Below, piece after piece: positions 43,503 through 52,620 of a stretch of DNA of 64,000 nucleotides (position 1 is the first letter of the stretch; the number at the start of each line of letters is the position of its first letter). This DNA comes from Paenibacillus sp. MAEPY2. Lineage in GTDB: Bacteria; Bacillota; Bacilli; Paenibacillales; Paenibacillaceae. Location: contig NZ_AWUK01000036.1 of assembly GCF_000499205.1 (NCBI RefSeq), positions 1-64,000 of the forward strand. The letters run 5' to 3'. The notes under the pieces are model-generated. The model was not told the DNA's origin. It saw only the letters and a list, made by a program, of their open reading frames with translations, and ran no database searches. The translations under genes and the position numbers were made by a program.

Positions 43503-43937
43503 ATGTCTATGTCATTTGATCAATACATGAAAGATATGGTTCAACCGATGCGGGATGATTTGACTCGTTTGGGAATTCAGGAGCTGCGTACGCCAGAAGA
43601 GGTTGAAGCAAGTTTGCCGAATGCCAAAGGAACCGCTCTGGTTGTTATTAACTCGGTCTGCGGATGTGCCGCAGGTCAATGCCGTCCAGGTGTATCCCAA
43701 GCACTTCAGCATGATATTACACCAGACCACCTGTACACGGTATTTGCCGGTCAGGATAAGGAAGCTACAGCAAAAGCACGTGAATACTTTGCACCGTATC
43801 CTCCATCTTCACCTTCCATCGCTTTGATGAAAGACGGAGAACTCGTTCATTTTATTGAGCGTCATCAAGTGGAAGACCGTTCTGCAGAGGAAATCGCGGC
43901 TGAGCTCACAAGTGTGTTTGACCGTTACTGCCGTTAA
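43503..43937 (+). CDS. bacilliredoxin (BrxA/BrxB family)
   Basis: The 144-residue protein of the DUF1094/YphP type has the CGC active site (C53-G54-C55 in INSVCGCAAGQCRPGV) and ends with SLVFDRYCR-type sequence (TSVFDRYCR). Bacilliredoxins remove bacillithiol from mixed disulfides on proteins after oxidative stress. Ribosome binding site AAGGAG at proper distance. Confidence 0.93.
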   Translation: MSMSFDQYMKDMVQPMRDDLTRLGIQELRTPEEVEASLPNAKGTALVVINSVCGCAAGQCRPGVSQALQHDITPDHLYTVFAGQDKEATAKAREYFAPYPPSSPSIALMKDGELVHFIERHQVEDRSAEEIAAELTSVFDRYCR

Positions 43938-43948
43938 TTAGCTCAAGC

Positions 43949-43994
43949 AAACGCCCCGCCTTTCGGATGACCGATGCCGGGGCGTTTCATTTTG
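43949..43994 (+). terminator. terminator of the bacilliredoxin gene
   Basis: AAACGCCCC and GGGGCGTTT arms, followed by CATTTT. Confidence 0.75.
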
Positions 43995-44075
43995 AGCGAA
44001 TAAGGTTATTGAACCATTCGGACCTTTCAAAATGGACATCAAATTTCATTAATTTAGAAACGGGGTGTGTGAACG

Positions 44076-44885
44076 ATGAGTTTGCAACAACAGATCATCG
44101 CTGAATTGAAGGTTAAACCAAGCATTAATGAAGAAGAGGAAGTGCGCAAGCGCGTTGACTTTCTCAAAACGTATGTGAAAAATGCCGGTTCCAAAGGATT
44201 GCTCATCGCGATCAGTGGCGGGATTGACAGCGCTGTAGCTACGGCGCTTTGCAAAAAAGCAACGGACGAGCTTACAGCAGAGGAGAACAAGGAATACAAA
44301 ACACTGGGTGTATTCCAGCCTTATGGTGAGCAATCGGACATTGACCATAGCTATGCTGTGGCAAAAGCCTATGACCTGAAGCATGTTGTGGAAACAAACA
44401 TCGAAGATGCAGTTAACGAGATTGCACTCGAAGTGGAGCAAGGTTTCAAATCGATGGGAAGCCCGCGTCACATGACTCACCAAGGCAAAGGGAACGTGAA
44501 AGCGAGAACCCGTATGGTGATGCAATATGCTCTCTCCTTTGAGGAAAATCTGTTGGTTGTCGGAACAGACCATGCTTCTGAAGCCATCACGGGTTTCTAC
44601 ACCAAATGGGGTGACGGCGCCGTGGATATTACACCATTGAGCACCCTGAACAAACGTCAGGTGCGTCAGCTGGCTGCGTATTTGAACGTGCCACAGGCCA
44701 TTTTGGACAAGGCTCCATCAGCAGGACTCTGGGAAGGCCAGACCGATGAAGATGAACTGGGCATTTCGTATGAAGCGAACAGTGACTATCTGGAGGGCAA
44801 ACAGATCGATCCGGCTGCACAGGAGCGTCTTGAAGCATTTTACAAGCGTACACATCACAAACGTAATGCCATTCCTGGCATCTAA
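44076..44885 (+). CDS. nadE: ammonia-dependent NAD synthetase
   Basis: The 269 residues have the PP-loop SGGIDSAV (ATP pyrophosphatase), KARTRMVMQYALSFEENLLV, GTDHASEAITGFYTKWGDGA, and the C-terminal KRTHHKRNAIPGI. No glutaminase domain is present, so it uses ammonia. It converts deamido-NAD to NAD, the last step of NAD synthesis. Monocistronic. Confidence 0.96.
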   Translation: MSLQQQIIAELKVKPSINEEEEVRKRVDFLKTYVKNAGSKGLLIAISGGIDSAVATALCKKATDELTAEENKEYKTLGVFQPYGEQSDIDHSYAVAKAYDLKHVVETNIEDAVNEIALEVEQGFKSMGSPRHMTHQGKGNVKARTRMVMQYALSFEENLLVVGTDHASEAITGFYTKWGDGAVDITPLSTLNKRQVRQLAAYLNVPQAILDKAPSAGLWEGQTDEDELGISYEANSDYLEGKQIDPAAQERLEAFYKRTHHKRNAIPGI

Positions 44886-44935
44886 TATGGATGGCAAGCA
44901 TACCATGATATGGACAATGCAAGCATCTAAACAGC

Positions 44936-44969
44936 AAAGAGTCACTGCATAAGGCAGCGACTCTTTTTG
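44936..44969. terminator. bidirectional terminator
   Basis: AAAGAGTCACTGC and GCAGCGACTCTTT (one mismatch) around ATAAG, followed by Ts. It is shared with the leftward hydrolase gene, whose stop codon is 12 bases away. Confidence 0.8.
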
Positions 44970-44980
44970 TTATGCAGGAA

Positions 44981-45796
44981 CTACTTACTCCAGGCCTCGA
45001 TCTGGCGAAGGGTTTCGGTGATCGCCTGCTCAAGCTGTGGAGTCGATTCTTTGAATGGATGTACCGTATTAAACGTGTGGTTTCCTCCAGGGATCTGGTA
45101 CCACGGGACATCCGGACGAGCCTGAACCAGTGCGGCCGAGCCGCCACGCAGCCGTTGGCCATCCTCTGTTCCTTGAATAAGTGCTACACGTAGAGGTGAG
45201 GCAGACAAACGATCAATGATGGCATAGCGGTCCTTGTGCTTGTCCAAATCCTCCAGAATGGATACATCCAGTGGCATCTGCTGGCCTGTTCGGCCGTTCG
45301 TGACATGGCTGCGGCCAAGCGTACGCATTTCCTCTTTTTGCTCCGGTGTAAAAAGATCCAGGTTAGTTACGCCGTTCCAGGATAGAACGCCCGCAATCTG
45401 CTCGGGATGATCCAGCGCGTACACGAGGCATACGCCTGCACCACGGCTATGTCCAATCAGAATTACCGGCAGTTCGTTAAGCTCTGGCTGTGTGGACACA
45501 TAGTCAAGCAGCGTTGCCAAGTCAGCAAGCTCCCGGCTGTACGTATTGACTGCAAACTTTTCAAGTTCAGAAAATTGCTCCAGATCTTCTCCAACGCCGT
45601 TGTGAGAGAAATTGAAGGTCAGGACGTGATGATTCTCGCTTAGCTGGGATGCAGCGTAGGGGAACATGCCCCAGTCTTTGAAGCCTTTGTAACCGTGAGC
45701 CAGGATCATGATTCCTTGAGCGGGTTGCCGTGCAGTGAATATATTTCCGCGAATGACGGCATCCCCGCCAGCAGGCAGTTCAAATGCTGTGGACAT
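44981..45796 (-). CDS. alpha/beta hydrolase
   Basis: The 271-residue protein has an alpha/beta hydrolase fold with nucleophile elbow GHSRGAG, an oxyanion HGYKGFKDWGM segment, and probable Asp (QGTEDGQRL) and His (PGGNHTFN) of the triad. It belongs to the S9/dienelactone-like cytosolic esterases. No signal peptide. Substrate unknown. Confidence 0.85.
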   Translation of the reverse strand: MSTAFELPAGGDAVIRGNIFTARQPAQGIMILAHGYKGFKDWGMFPYAASQLSENHHVLTFNFSHNGVGEDLEQFSELEKFAVNTYSRELADLATLLDYVSTQPELNELPVILIGHSRGAGVCLVYALDHPEQIAGVLSWNGVTNLDLFTPEQKEEMRTLGRSHVTNGRTGQQMPLDVSILEDLDKHKDRYAIIDRLSASPLRVALIQGTEDGQRLRGGSAALVQARPDVPWYQIPGGNHTFNTVHPFKESTPQLEQAITETLRQIEAWSK

Positions 45797-45983
45797 ATCT
45801 TATTCCTCCTCAATTTTCATACTATTCCCGATTCATATTTTAACATAAATGGTAATGTGGACGAAGGTACTCGCATCCGTACGCCCCTCCTGCTACAATA
45901 GAATACGTGTTCGGATAAGTTACGGATCATATGACCGAATGGAGATCGTTTACAGCATAAATGATTAAGCGGGTGAAACGTTG

Positions 45984-46403
45984 ATGATATATGGCATTGG
46001 AAACGACGTGCTGGAGATTGGACGCATGCGCAAGCTGATGTCCGGTCGCCACGCGGAAGCGTTTATGAAGCGAATTTTAACATATGCCGAGCGGGAGATT
46101 GCGGATCATCGGGGGAAACGAAGGGTCGAGTTTGTATCCGGCCGCTTCGCCGCAAAGGAAGCAGTGTCCAAGGCGTTTGGCTGCGGAATTGGAAGCGTGA
46201 TGAGTTTTACCGACATTGAAGTACTGCCTGATGAGAAAGGACGTCCCGTTGCCACACTGTCCGCTGAGGCATGGGAACGGCTGCAACTGCCATACGGCCA
46301 ACAGTATGACATTCATTTGAGCATTACACACCAGACGGAGCTGGCTGCGGCCTTTGCTATTGTGGAGCAGATGGAGAAGACGTTGCCTGGATCTGAACAG
46401 TAA
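45984..46403 (+). CDS. acpS: holo-[acyl-carrier-protein] synthase
   Basis: ATG 45984 (an adjacent TTG at 45981 is in frame); 139 residues. MIYGIGNDVLEIGRM holds the metal-binding aspartate, RILTYAEREI the tail of helix 1, and GRFAAKEAVSKAFG the catalytic Glu/Lys motif. It transfers phosphopantetheine from CoA to acyl carrier protein. It lies 61 bases before mutY. Confidence 0.94.
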   Translation: MIYGIGNDVLEIGRMRKLMSGRHAEAFMKRILTYAEREIADHRGKRRVEFVSGRFAAKEAVSKAFGCGIGSVMSFTDIEVLPDEKGRPVATLSAEAWERLQLPYGQQYDIHLSITHQTELAAAFAIVEQMEKTLPGSEQ

Positions 46404-46464
46404 CCATGATGGAATGTGTGAAGAACATTAGCATGTAAGCACGGTAACAGGAGAGGACGGGAAT

Positions 46465-47817
46465 ATGGGTTTATTGGAACAGAAACGACACTTCAGTGTG
46501 AATTTGCTGGATTGGTATATGGTCAACAGACGGGATTTGCCGTGGCGTCGCCACAACAACCCCTATTTTACGTGGGTATCGGAAATTATGCTGCAACAGA
46601 CTCGGGTGGATACGGTGATCCCGTATTTCAACCGTTTTATCGGGAATTTTCCGACCGTACAGGCTTTGGCTGAGGCACCGGAAGAAGATGTTTTGAAAAA
46701 TTGGGAAGGACTCGGATATTATTCGCGTGCCCGTAATCTTCAGGCAGCTGCCAGACAAGTCATGGAGCTGCATGGCGGGGAGATGCCGCAGGACAAGCAG
46801 GCGGTCTTTGCGTTAAAAGGGGTGGGCCCGTATACAGCCGGGGCCATTCTCAGCATTGCCTTCAACCAGCCGCAGCCAGCGGTGGATGGCAATGTGATGC
46901 GGGTCCTGTCCCGATACTTCCTCATTGATGAGGACATTATGAAGGGCAGCACCCGGGTGTTGATGGAAGAGCTCGCGGGAGAGCTCATTCCGGAAGGGCG
47001 TGCGCGTGATTTCAATCAGGCGCTGATGGAACTTGGCGCGCTGGTGTGCACGCCCAAAGCGCCGCACTGCCTGACTTGCCCGGTCATGGAGCAATGTTCC
47101 GGCCGCATCGCCGGACGGGAGCTCACGCTGCCGGTCAAGACCAAGGCGAAGCCGCCGCGCCCTGAGCAGCGGCTGGTCGCCATTGTGGAGGGCCGCGGTG
47201 CTCATCGCGGTCGTGTGCTTGTGCGCCAGCGCCCAGCAACGGGCCTATTGGCCCGTATGTGGGAGCTGCCGCATGTGCTGGCGGCGCCCGCCGCAGCCGG
47301 CAAGGCGGCGGGGCCGCTGGCCGATGAGCCGGCCATGGCTTTGCTGGCCGGCAGTCTGTGGGCGGAAGGCTTCGCTGCCCGCCCGGAAGGGCTGGCTACC
47401 CATGCGGAGCATGTGTTCAGCCATATTGTCTGGAGCCTGCAGGTGTACAAATGCACCGAGCAGGACCAGAGTAACGAGCTTCCGCTGATCGCTGCGGAAG
47501 CCAGAGCCGCCTACGACGCACAGGCGGCTGCGAGCGATCACTCATCCTCAGCGTCTGCTGCGTCTGAGTTGGCAACAACTTACTCGGAGCAGTTCCATTC
47601 GGTTACTTCTCTGCTCTCCAACCAATCGGAAGATGCGGACCTGTTGGATGAATCTCCAGCGGCAGATGACGCTCAGCTTACGCTGATTGGCAAAGGCGAT
47701 GGCCTGACCTACCGCTGGATTGGTCCGGAAGATATGGACAAGATGGCATTCCCGAACATCTTCCTGAAGCTCATCAGCAGTTATTTTGCAGGAGCGTATG
47801 ACGATGTTAATGAATAA
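46465..47817 (+). CDS. mutY: A/G-specific adenine DNA glycosylase
   Basis: This 450-residue MutY removes A opposite 8-oxoG. Catalytic E40 (SEIMLQQTR), a helix-hairpin-helix LKGVGPYTAGAIL and catalytic D141 (AVDGNVMRVLSR) are present. The 4Fe-4S cluster uses C195, C202, C205 and C211. The C-terminal NUDIX-like 8-oxoG domain starts near 235 (RLVAIVEGRGAHRGRVLVRQ). It is about 80 residues longer than typical MutY because of Ala/Ser-rich insertions (about 273-290 and 345-400). The middle of the gene is markedly GC-rich compared with its neighbours. Confidence 0.94.
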   Translation: MGLLEQKRHFSVNLLDWYMVNRRDLPWRRHNNPYFTWVSEIMLQQTRVDTVIPYFNRFIGNFPTVQALAEAPEEDVLKNWEGLGYYSRARNLQAAARQVMELHGGEMPQDKQAVFALKGVGPYTAGAILSIAFNQPQPAVDGNVMRVLSRYFLIDEDIMKGSTRVLMEELAGELIPEGRARDFNQALMELGALVCTPKAPHCLTCPVMEQCSGRIAGRELTLPVKTKAKPPRPEQRLVAIVEGRGAHRGRVLVRQRPATGLLARMWELPHVLAAPAAAGKAAGPLADEPAMALLAGSLWAEGFAARPEGLATHAEHVFSHIVWSLQVYKCTEQDQSNELPLIAAEARAAYDAQAAASDHSSSASAASELATTYSEQFHSVTSLLSNQSEDADLLDESPAADDAQLTLIGKGDGLTYRWIGPEDMDKMAFPNIFLKLISSYFAGAYDDVNE

Positions 47818-47869
47818 TGGGCGCATACCATATGTACATTGAATGAACTGACGTGAAGCAAACAAAAGC

Positions 47870-47916
47870 ACACAAAAAAGAGCCTGATCCGGTCGCGTTG
47901 ACCGAGTCAGGCTCTT
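47870..47916. terminator. bidirectional terminator
   Basis: AAGAGCCTGA and TCAGGCTCTT with an inner CGGTC/GACCG pairing and A/T runs outside. It ends mutY and, on the other strand, sodA. Confidence 0.8.
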
Positions 47917-47933
47917 CTATTATGCCAGCAGTC

Positions 47934-48545
47934 TTATTTCGCTGCAGCGTAACGTTTGTTTACTTCATCCCAGTTGATTACATTCCAGAAAGCACCGATG
48001 TAGTCAGGACGTTTGTTTTGATATTTCAGATAGTAAGCGTGCTCCCATACATCCAGACCCAGAACCGGAGTCAGACCTTCGAAGAGAGGGCTGTCTTGGT
48101 TAGGTGTGCTAGTGATGGACAATTTGCCATCTTTGCCAACGACGAGCCAAGCCCAGCCGGAACCGAAACGAGTTGTAGCTGCTTTTGCAAAATCTTCTTT
48201 GAATTTGTCAAAGCCACCCAGTTCGCTATCGATTGCTGCTGCGATGTCGCCAGTAGGAGCGCCGCCGCCGTTAGGTCCGATGATTTCCCAGAAGAGGCTG
48301 TGGTTAGCGTGTCCGCCACCATTGTTGCGAACCGCTGTGCGGATACCTTCAGGTACGCTGTCAAGGTTAGCAATCAGATCTTCCAAGCTTTTTCCTTGCA
48401 GTTCAGGAGCGCTTTCCAGAGCTGCGTTCAAGTTCGTTACGTAAGTATTGTGATGGCGATCGTGGTGGATTTCCATCGTTTGCGCATCAATATGTGGTTC
48501 CAGTGCGTCGTTAGCGTAAGGAAGTGCTGGTAATTGAAAAGTCAT
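47934..48545 (-). CDS. sodA: manganese superoxide dismutase
   Basis: The 203 residues form a complete Fe/Mn superoxide dismutase. Metal ligands are H27 (MEIHHDRHH), the His of GGHANHSLFWEI, and Asp/His of LDVWEHAYYL. GPNGGG and the Gln-containing motif features favour manganese. It dismutes superoxide in the cytoplasm. A second, fused homologue lies at 60367-61689. Ribosome binding site GGAGG is well placed. Confidence 0.96.
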   Translation of the reverse strand: MTFQLPALPYANDALEPHIDAQTMEIHHDRHHNTYVTNLNAALESAPELQGKSLEDLIANLDSVPEGIRTAVRNNGGGHANHSLFWEIIGPNGGGAPTGDIAAAIDSELGGFDKFKEDFAKAATTRFGSGWAWLVVGKDGKLSITSTPNQDSPLFEGLTPVLGLDVWEHAYYLKYQNKRPDYIGAFWNVINWDEVNKRYAAAK

Positions 48546-49083
48546 AGTGAAATACCTCCTGAGATTTTGGGATTTTTGTTAAGGTCAGCATTTTGCATAA
48601 TTCAATTCGAATCGCTCCCGGGACAAGTTTTAGACGAAATAATATCACTTCGATCTATATCTTGCTTAATGAAAGTCGCTCATAGGATTTATGCAAATTG
48701 CCCAGGTACATATGTAATAATACCCTTGTCACTAATATTAAACCGCATCCGGGCTAATTAAGCAACATTTTTGTTTATTAAGTCCCCCCAGACGTTAATC
48801 CATTCATGGGTTAGAGATAACAAACATATTTTACCCATTATGAAACTATTTATGTGATTTTGGAGGTCAGAATAGAGGAAAAGTTTAATATTCGGATGTA
48901 AACGGTTACAATTAAGCGCTTTCAAAAGAAAATGCGTGTTTTATGGCGTAAAGTATGGTTTAATTGACGAAGAAGCGGTATTTTCTCGTTTTTTGTCATT
49001 ATATGAACATTGGGTTTTTGGTAAAAAGGGGAACCCCTTTTTGTAAAACCTCATCTAAGCTAACGAAAAGGGAGATTTAAGAC
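48546..49083. other. 538-base intergenic region with two cre-like boxes
   Basis: It holds the divergent promoters of sodA and the GNAT gene. No coding region is seen. Two cre-like boxes are adjacent at 48897-48926. A ribosome binding site (AAAGGGAG) sits before the GNAT start. Confidence 0.5.
48897..48926. promoter_or_regulatory. pair of adjacent cre-like boxes
   Basis: TGTAAACGGTTACA (48897-48910) fits the strict cre form TGWAANCGNTNWCA at every position. Beginning at 48912, the reverse complement TGAAAGCGCTTAAT-type sequence fits at 13 of 14. They lie about 160 bases before the GNAT gene and 350 bases before sodA, without an obvious carbon gene beside them. Confidence 0.55.
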
Positions 49084-49509
49084 ATGCACGTTCGTTCCTT
49101 TCAGTTGAGTGATGCAAGCCAGATGACAGAGCTTCTCCAGGTTGCACTATCGGAAGAGTGTTATGAGAACACGATGGGCCCGTTTGCCCGTCAATTGTCA
49201 TGGGATTCTGACCTGATCATGGTTGCGGAAGAAGAGGGAGACCTCGTCGGCGCTTTGATCGGTACGATTGACCACAACCAGGGATGCATCTATCGTATTG
49301 CGGTCCATCCAGACTATCGTCGCCGCGGAGTCGGCAAAAAACTTGTCGAGGCCATGGAACAACGGTTCCAGCAGCGTAAAGTCAGTCAAATTTGGGTGGC
49401 GGGTGATGAGCACAACAAAGTAGCCATGCCTCTATATGAAGCAATGGGTTACGGTGCCAATCAGATTATGAGCGCTTTCCAGAAACTCAGTATCTTGTCC
49501 AAAGCTTAG
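49084..49509 (+). CDS. GNAT family N-acetyltransferase
   Basis: The 141-residue protein has the GNAT acetyl-CoA motif RIAVHPDYRRRGVGKKLVEA and the C-terminal MPLYEAMGYGANQIM segment. It is similar to YpeA/RimI-like enzymes. The substrate is unknown. The start ATG has AAAGGGAG ten bases upstream. Confidence 0.9.
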   Translation: MHVRSFQLSDASQMTELLQVALSEECYENTMGPFARQLSWDSDLIMVAEEEGDLVGALIGTIDHNQGCIYRIAVHPDYRRRGVGKKLVEAMEQRFQQRKVSQIWVAGDEHNKVAMPLYEAMGYGANQIMSAFQKLSILSKA

Positions 49510-49930
49510 TTTGTATGGTTAATAAAGAAATATAACAGATTTTCATTTCATATTAGGCGTATCTTTCAACGTGTAACAACGTGGGGGATACGCCTTTCTA
49601 TTTATATGGGTGCTATTCACCGATTATTCCCCTTTTTTCGCCACTTCTGAACGCTATTACATTTAACTTGGACCCCTATTCTAACTGTTATATTCGCATT
49701 GTTATTACCTTTCCAGTGGTATTGGTGCTCATAACCAATTGTTTCACCCTTGCAAATGAAGTAGAATTAAAAGGATTATGATCACTCGATTTTGGTAATA
49801 TCAGAACATATAAACACGGAGCCCGAGCTTCCTGATATTTTAAGAAAAACTTTCACTATATGCGGTCTTTCTCCCTTGAAAGTACATCGATAGACGTTTT
49901 TCTTACAAAATTGATAAACGAGGTGTCTCT
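49510..49930. other. intergenic region before the signal peptidase gene
   Basis: Contains the terminator at 49555-49597 and otherwise no supported gene. A 66-codon open frame at 49581-49781 lacks a ribosome binding site and has no protein-like features. Confidence 0.4.
49555..49597 (+). terminator. terminator of the GNAT gene
   Basis: AGGCGTATC and GATACGCCT with an inner AACGTG/CACGTT-like pairing, then TTTC. Confidence 0.65.
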
Positions 49931-50536
49931 TTGAACTCCAATAACCTTTCAACGGAGCATGTGGCTTCCAAGGAACGAAACGGGCCAGGAGTGCCTGATC
50001 AACCGGGGAAATCCTGGGGTGCAGAGCTTTGGGACTGGGTGAAAACCATTGTGATAGCTTTTGTGATCATGATGCTGCTGAACCTGTTTGTATTTAATCT
50101 CTCAATGGTCAAAGGTCAATCAATGCAGCCCACGCTGGTGGAGCGAGACCGTCTGTTTGTGAATAAAATTGTATATGATTTTGGGACACCGTCCCGATCG
50201 GATGTCATTGTGCTTCGTGATCCAAGTGAAGGTGTTGAGAAAAAAGATTTTCTGGTCAAACGGATTGTTGGACTTCCCGGAGATACGGTTGAAGTGCGGG
50301 ATCACCATCTGTTCGTAAATGGGGAGCAGCAAGCGGAAACGTACACGGATACGGAGGTTCAGGACCCTGATTTTGGACCGATTACGCTGGAAGCGGATCA
50401 TTACTTTGTGATGGGAGATAACCGTCATGAGGGCAAGAGCAAGGATAGTCGTGTGTTTGGAAGCATTACATCCAGTGAAATTGTAGGCAGGGCGGAATTT
50501 ATTTTTTGGCCGTTCTCGGAAATTAAAAAACTGTAA
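49931..50536 (+). CDS. lepB: signal peptidase I
   Basis: Start TTG 49931 follows GAGGTG; 201 residues. After a short cytoplasmic part, one transmembrane helix (38-57) leads to the catalytic domain. S64 in KGQSMQPTL is the nucleophile and K110 in FLVKRIVGLPGD the general base; GDNRHEGKSKDSRVFG is the box D/E region. It cleaves signal peptides of exported proteins on the outer face of the membrane (type SipS). Gene symbol by homology. Confidence 0.93.
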   Translation: MNSNNLSTEHVASKERNGPGVPDQPGKSWGAELWDWVKTIVIAFVIMMLLNLFVFNLSMVKGQSMQPTLVERDRLFVNKIVYDFGTPSRSDVIVLRDPSEGVEKKDFLVKRIVGLPGDTVEVRDHHLFVNGEQQAETYTDTEVQDPDFGPITLEADHYFVMGDNRHEGKSKDSRVFGSITSSEIVGRAEFIFWPFSEIKKL

Positions 50537-50715
50537 AATGTTAGCAGGACAAGGACAACAACTTCGCGCTGCATTTTGCGTTAAACGATATAGACTCGGT
50601 TTCTTTTTAGCTCCGGTATGTCCGACTTGTATATCGAAATCAGCGCCTGTCCTCCCACCTGAGGCGGGCGTTCACTATTTACGGAATTAGCGTTGGAAGA
50701 AGAGAGGGAATAGAT

Positions 50716-52605
50716 ATGACGAGTGCACAGACCGGAGCAGCAAATGCGGCAGCTGTATGGGAGAAGTTAAAACAAGAGATTAAGGCAGCCGCTCCCGAGA
50801 TTGGCATTGATGATATTGGGTTTGCCTCGGCAGAGCCTTTCGTGACATTGAAGTCTATTCTGGAGCAGCATCGGGCTAAAGGGTTTGAATCCGGATTTGA
50901 GGAGCCTGACATTGAGAAAAGGGTGCGTCCCGAGTTGAAGGACGGAGAGCCTGCTTCGCTCATTGCGATAGCCGTGGCTTATCCTTCGAAGATGATCAAT
51001 CCGCCGAAGTCGGAGCCGGGCGCCTACCGTGGTATTCTGGCACGTTCTGCCTGGGGGCAGGATTATCACCAAGTTCTGCGTGCTGCGATGGACAAGCTGG
51101 TTCATTTTATACGTGAGCGCGTACCTGAAGCCATGATCGAAAGTATGGTAGACACCGGGGCGTTGGTGGACCGAGCTGTTTCCCAGCGTGCGGGGATTGG
51201 ATTCAGTGCCAAGAACTGTGCCATTATATCGCCCAAATTCGGTTCATGGATCTTTCTCGGCGAGCTGGTAACCAATATCCCGTTTCAGCCAGATAACCCG
51301 GTGACCGAGGATTGTGGTGAATGTACGAAGTGTATTGATGCCTGTCCAACAGGAGCATTGGTGGGGCCGGGACAGCTGAATGCACAGCGCTGTATATCGT
51401 TTGTGACCCAGACAAAAGGCTTCGTTGATGAAGAATTTATGCTGAAAATTGGCAATCGCCTGTACGGTTGTGATACCTGTCAGATTGTCTGCCCGAAGAA
51501 TCGGGGTAAAAATTGGGACCACCATCCCGAGTTTCATCCCGATCCGGAGATTGTAAAACCTTTGCTGATACCGCTGCTTGACATCGGTAACCGTGAATTT
51601 AAAGAGCGCTTTGGCCAAAGCTCCGCCGCTTGGCGGGGCAAGAAGCCAATCCAGCGCAACGCCGTGATTGCCCTGGGCAATTTCAAAGACAAAACCGCTG
51701 TACCAAAACTAACGGAGGTACTGAAGCGTGATCCGCGTCCCGAGCTGCGGGGAACTGCAGCCTGGGCGCTGAGCAGAATTGGAGGAGAAGACGCAATGAG
51801 AGCTATTGGGGAAGCTGCCGCTAACGAACAAGATGGGAACGTGCTAAGCATGCTGCAGAAGGCCAAGGAACGACTGAGTTCGTCCGCGACCTTACCCGAT
51901 AAGCCTCAGGCAGAGCAATCGAGCAACAATAAGCCTGAGGATCAGAAGGAACAGAATAATCAGCTTAACCAATTGGATGGGCAACAGCCAAGTCAGGTAA
52001 CGGATGAGGCACCCAAACAGGAGAACGGACAGACGACAGAGCCTGCCAAACCGGAAGCTGCAGCATGGAAACCGTCAGCCGTAACAGGTCTGCATGGTAC
52101 ACCCGTATATTACGATGAGGTGCTGACACCGATCGGAACACTTACGCTTTGTGCTACGGAAAAGGGGCTGTGTCACATTGATTTTGGTGCTTTCCATGTG
52201 CGCGAGGCGCATCTGCAACAATGGGCCCGTACCTGGATTGGGGAATATCGATATGAGAAAAATGAAGAGAAGCTGAGTGAAGCTGTACAGCAGTTGAAGC
52301 AGTATTTTGCAGGAGAACGAAAAGCGTTTGAACTGAAGCTCGATTTGTTTGGAACACCATTCCAGCTACAAGTATGGCAAGTCCTGTCCGATATATCTTA
52401 TGGAGAGGCCTCAACACACCAACAGGTTGCGGAAATCATCGGCAGGCCCAAAGCTGTTCGAGCAGTTCTGGATGCGATTAGCAAAAATCCGATTCCGATT
52501 ATAATTCCCTGTCACCGCATCAGCGGTAAAGACGGAACCCTGGTGGGTTATGTAGGCGGTCTGCAAACCAAAGAGCAATTGCTCACATTGGAGCAGCAAT
52601 CGTAA
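50716..52605 (+). CDS. queG: epoxyqueuosine reductase QueG fused to O6-methylguanine-DNA methyltransferase
   Basis: The 629-residue protein joins two enzymes. Residues 1-385 are QueG: cobalamin-binding domain, two 4Fe-4S motifs (C200/C203/C206/C210 and C252/C255/C259), and a C-terminal HEAT-like part (QRNAVIALGNF, LRGTAAWALSRIGG). QueG reduces epoxyqueuosine to queuosine in tRNA. After a Gln/Asn/Pro-rich linker (390-455), residues 460-629 form an Ogt/MGMT domain with active-site C599 in PIIIPCHRISG and helix segment PFQLQVWQVLSDISYGE. That domain repairs O6-methylguanine by suicide transfer. The linker and the intact active sites argue for a real fusion, not an assembly join. Confidence 0.88.
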   Translation: MTSAQTGAANAAAVWEKLKQEIKAAAPEIGIDDIGFASAEPFVTLKSILEQHRAKGFESGFEEPDIEKRVRPELKDGEPASLIAIAVAYPSKMINPPKSEPGAYRGILARSAWGQDYHQVLRAAMDKLVHFIRERVPEAMIESMVDTGALVDRAVSQRAGIGFSAKNCAIISPKFGSWIFLGELVTNIPFQPDNPVTEDCGECTKCIDACPTGALVGPGQLNAQRCISFVTQTKGFVDEEFMLKIGNRLYGCDTCQIVCPKNRGKNWDHHPEFHPDPEIVKPLLIPLLDIGNREFKERFGQSSAAWRGKKPIQRNAVIALGNFKDKTAVPKLTEVLKRDPRPELRGTAAWALSRIGGEDAMRAIGEAAANEQDGNVLSMLQKAKERLSSSATLPDKPQAEQSSNNKPEDQKEQNNQLNQLDGQQPSQVTDEAPKQENGQTTEPAKPEAAAWKPSAVTGLHGTPVYYDEVLTPIGTLTLCATEKGLCHIDFGAFHVREAHLQQWARTWIGEYRYEKNEEKLSEAVQQLKQYFAGERKAFELKLDLFGTPFQLQVWQVLSDISYGEASTHQQVAEIIGRPKAVRAVLDAISKNPIPIIIPCHRISGKDGTLVGYVGGLQTKEQLLTLEQQS

Positions 52606-52620
52606 GAGCGGGGGACGTTC

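Noticed and set aside
47853..48533. 226-codon frame antisense to sodA
   Set aside because: sodA is intact on the minus strand; the plus-strand frame contains a terminator at its start and no ribosome binding site.
49581..49781. 66-codon frame before the signal peptidase gene
   Set aside because: It starts inside the terminator of the previous gene and lacks a ribosome binding site.
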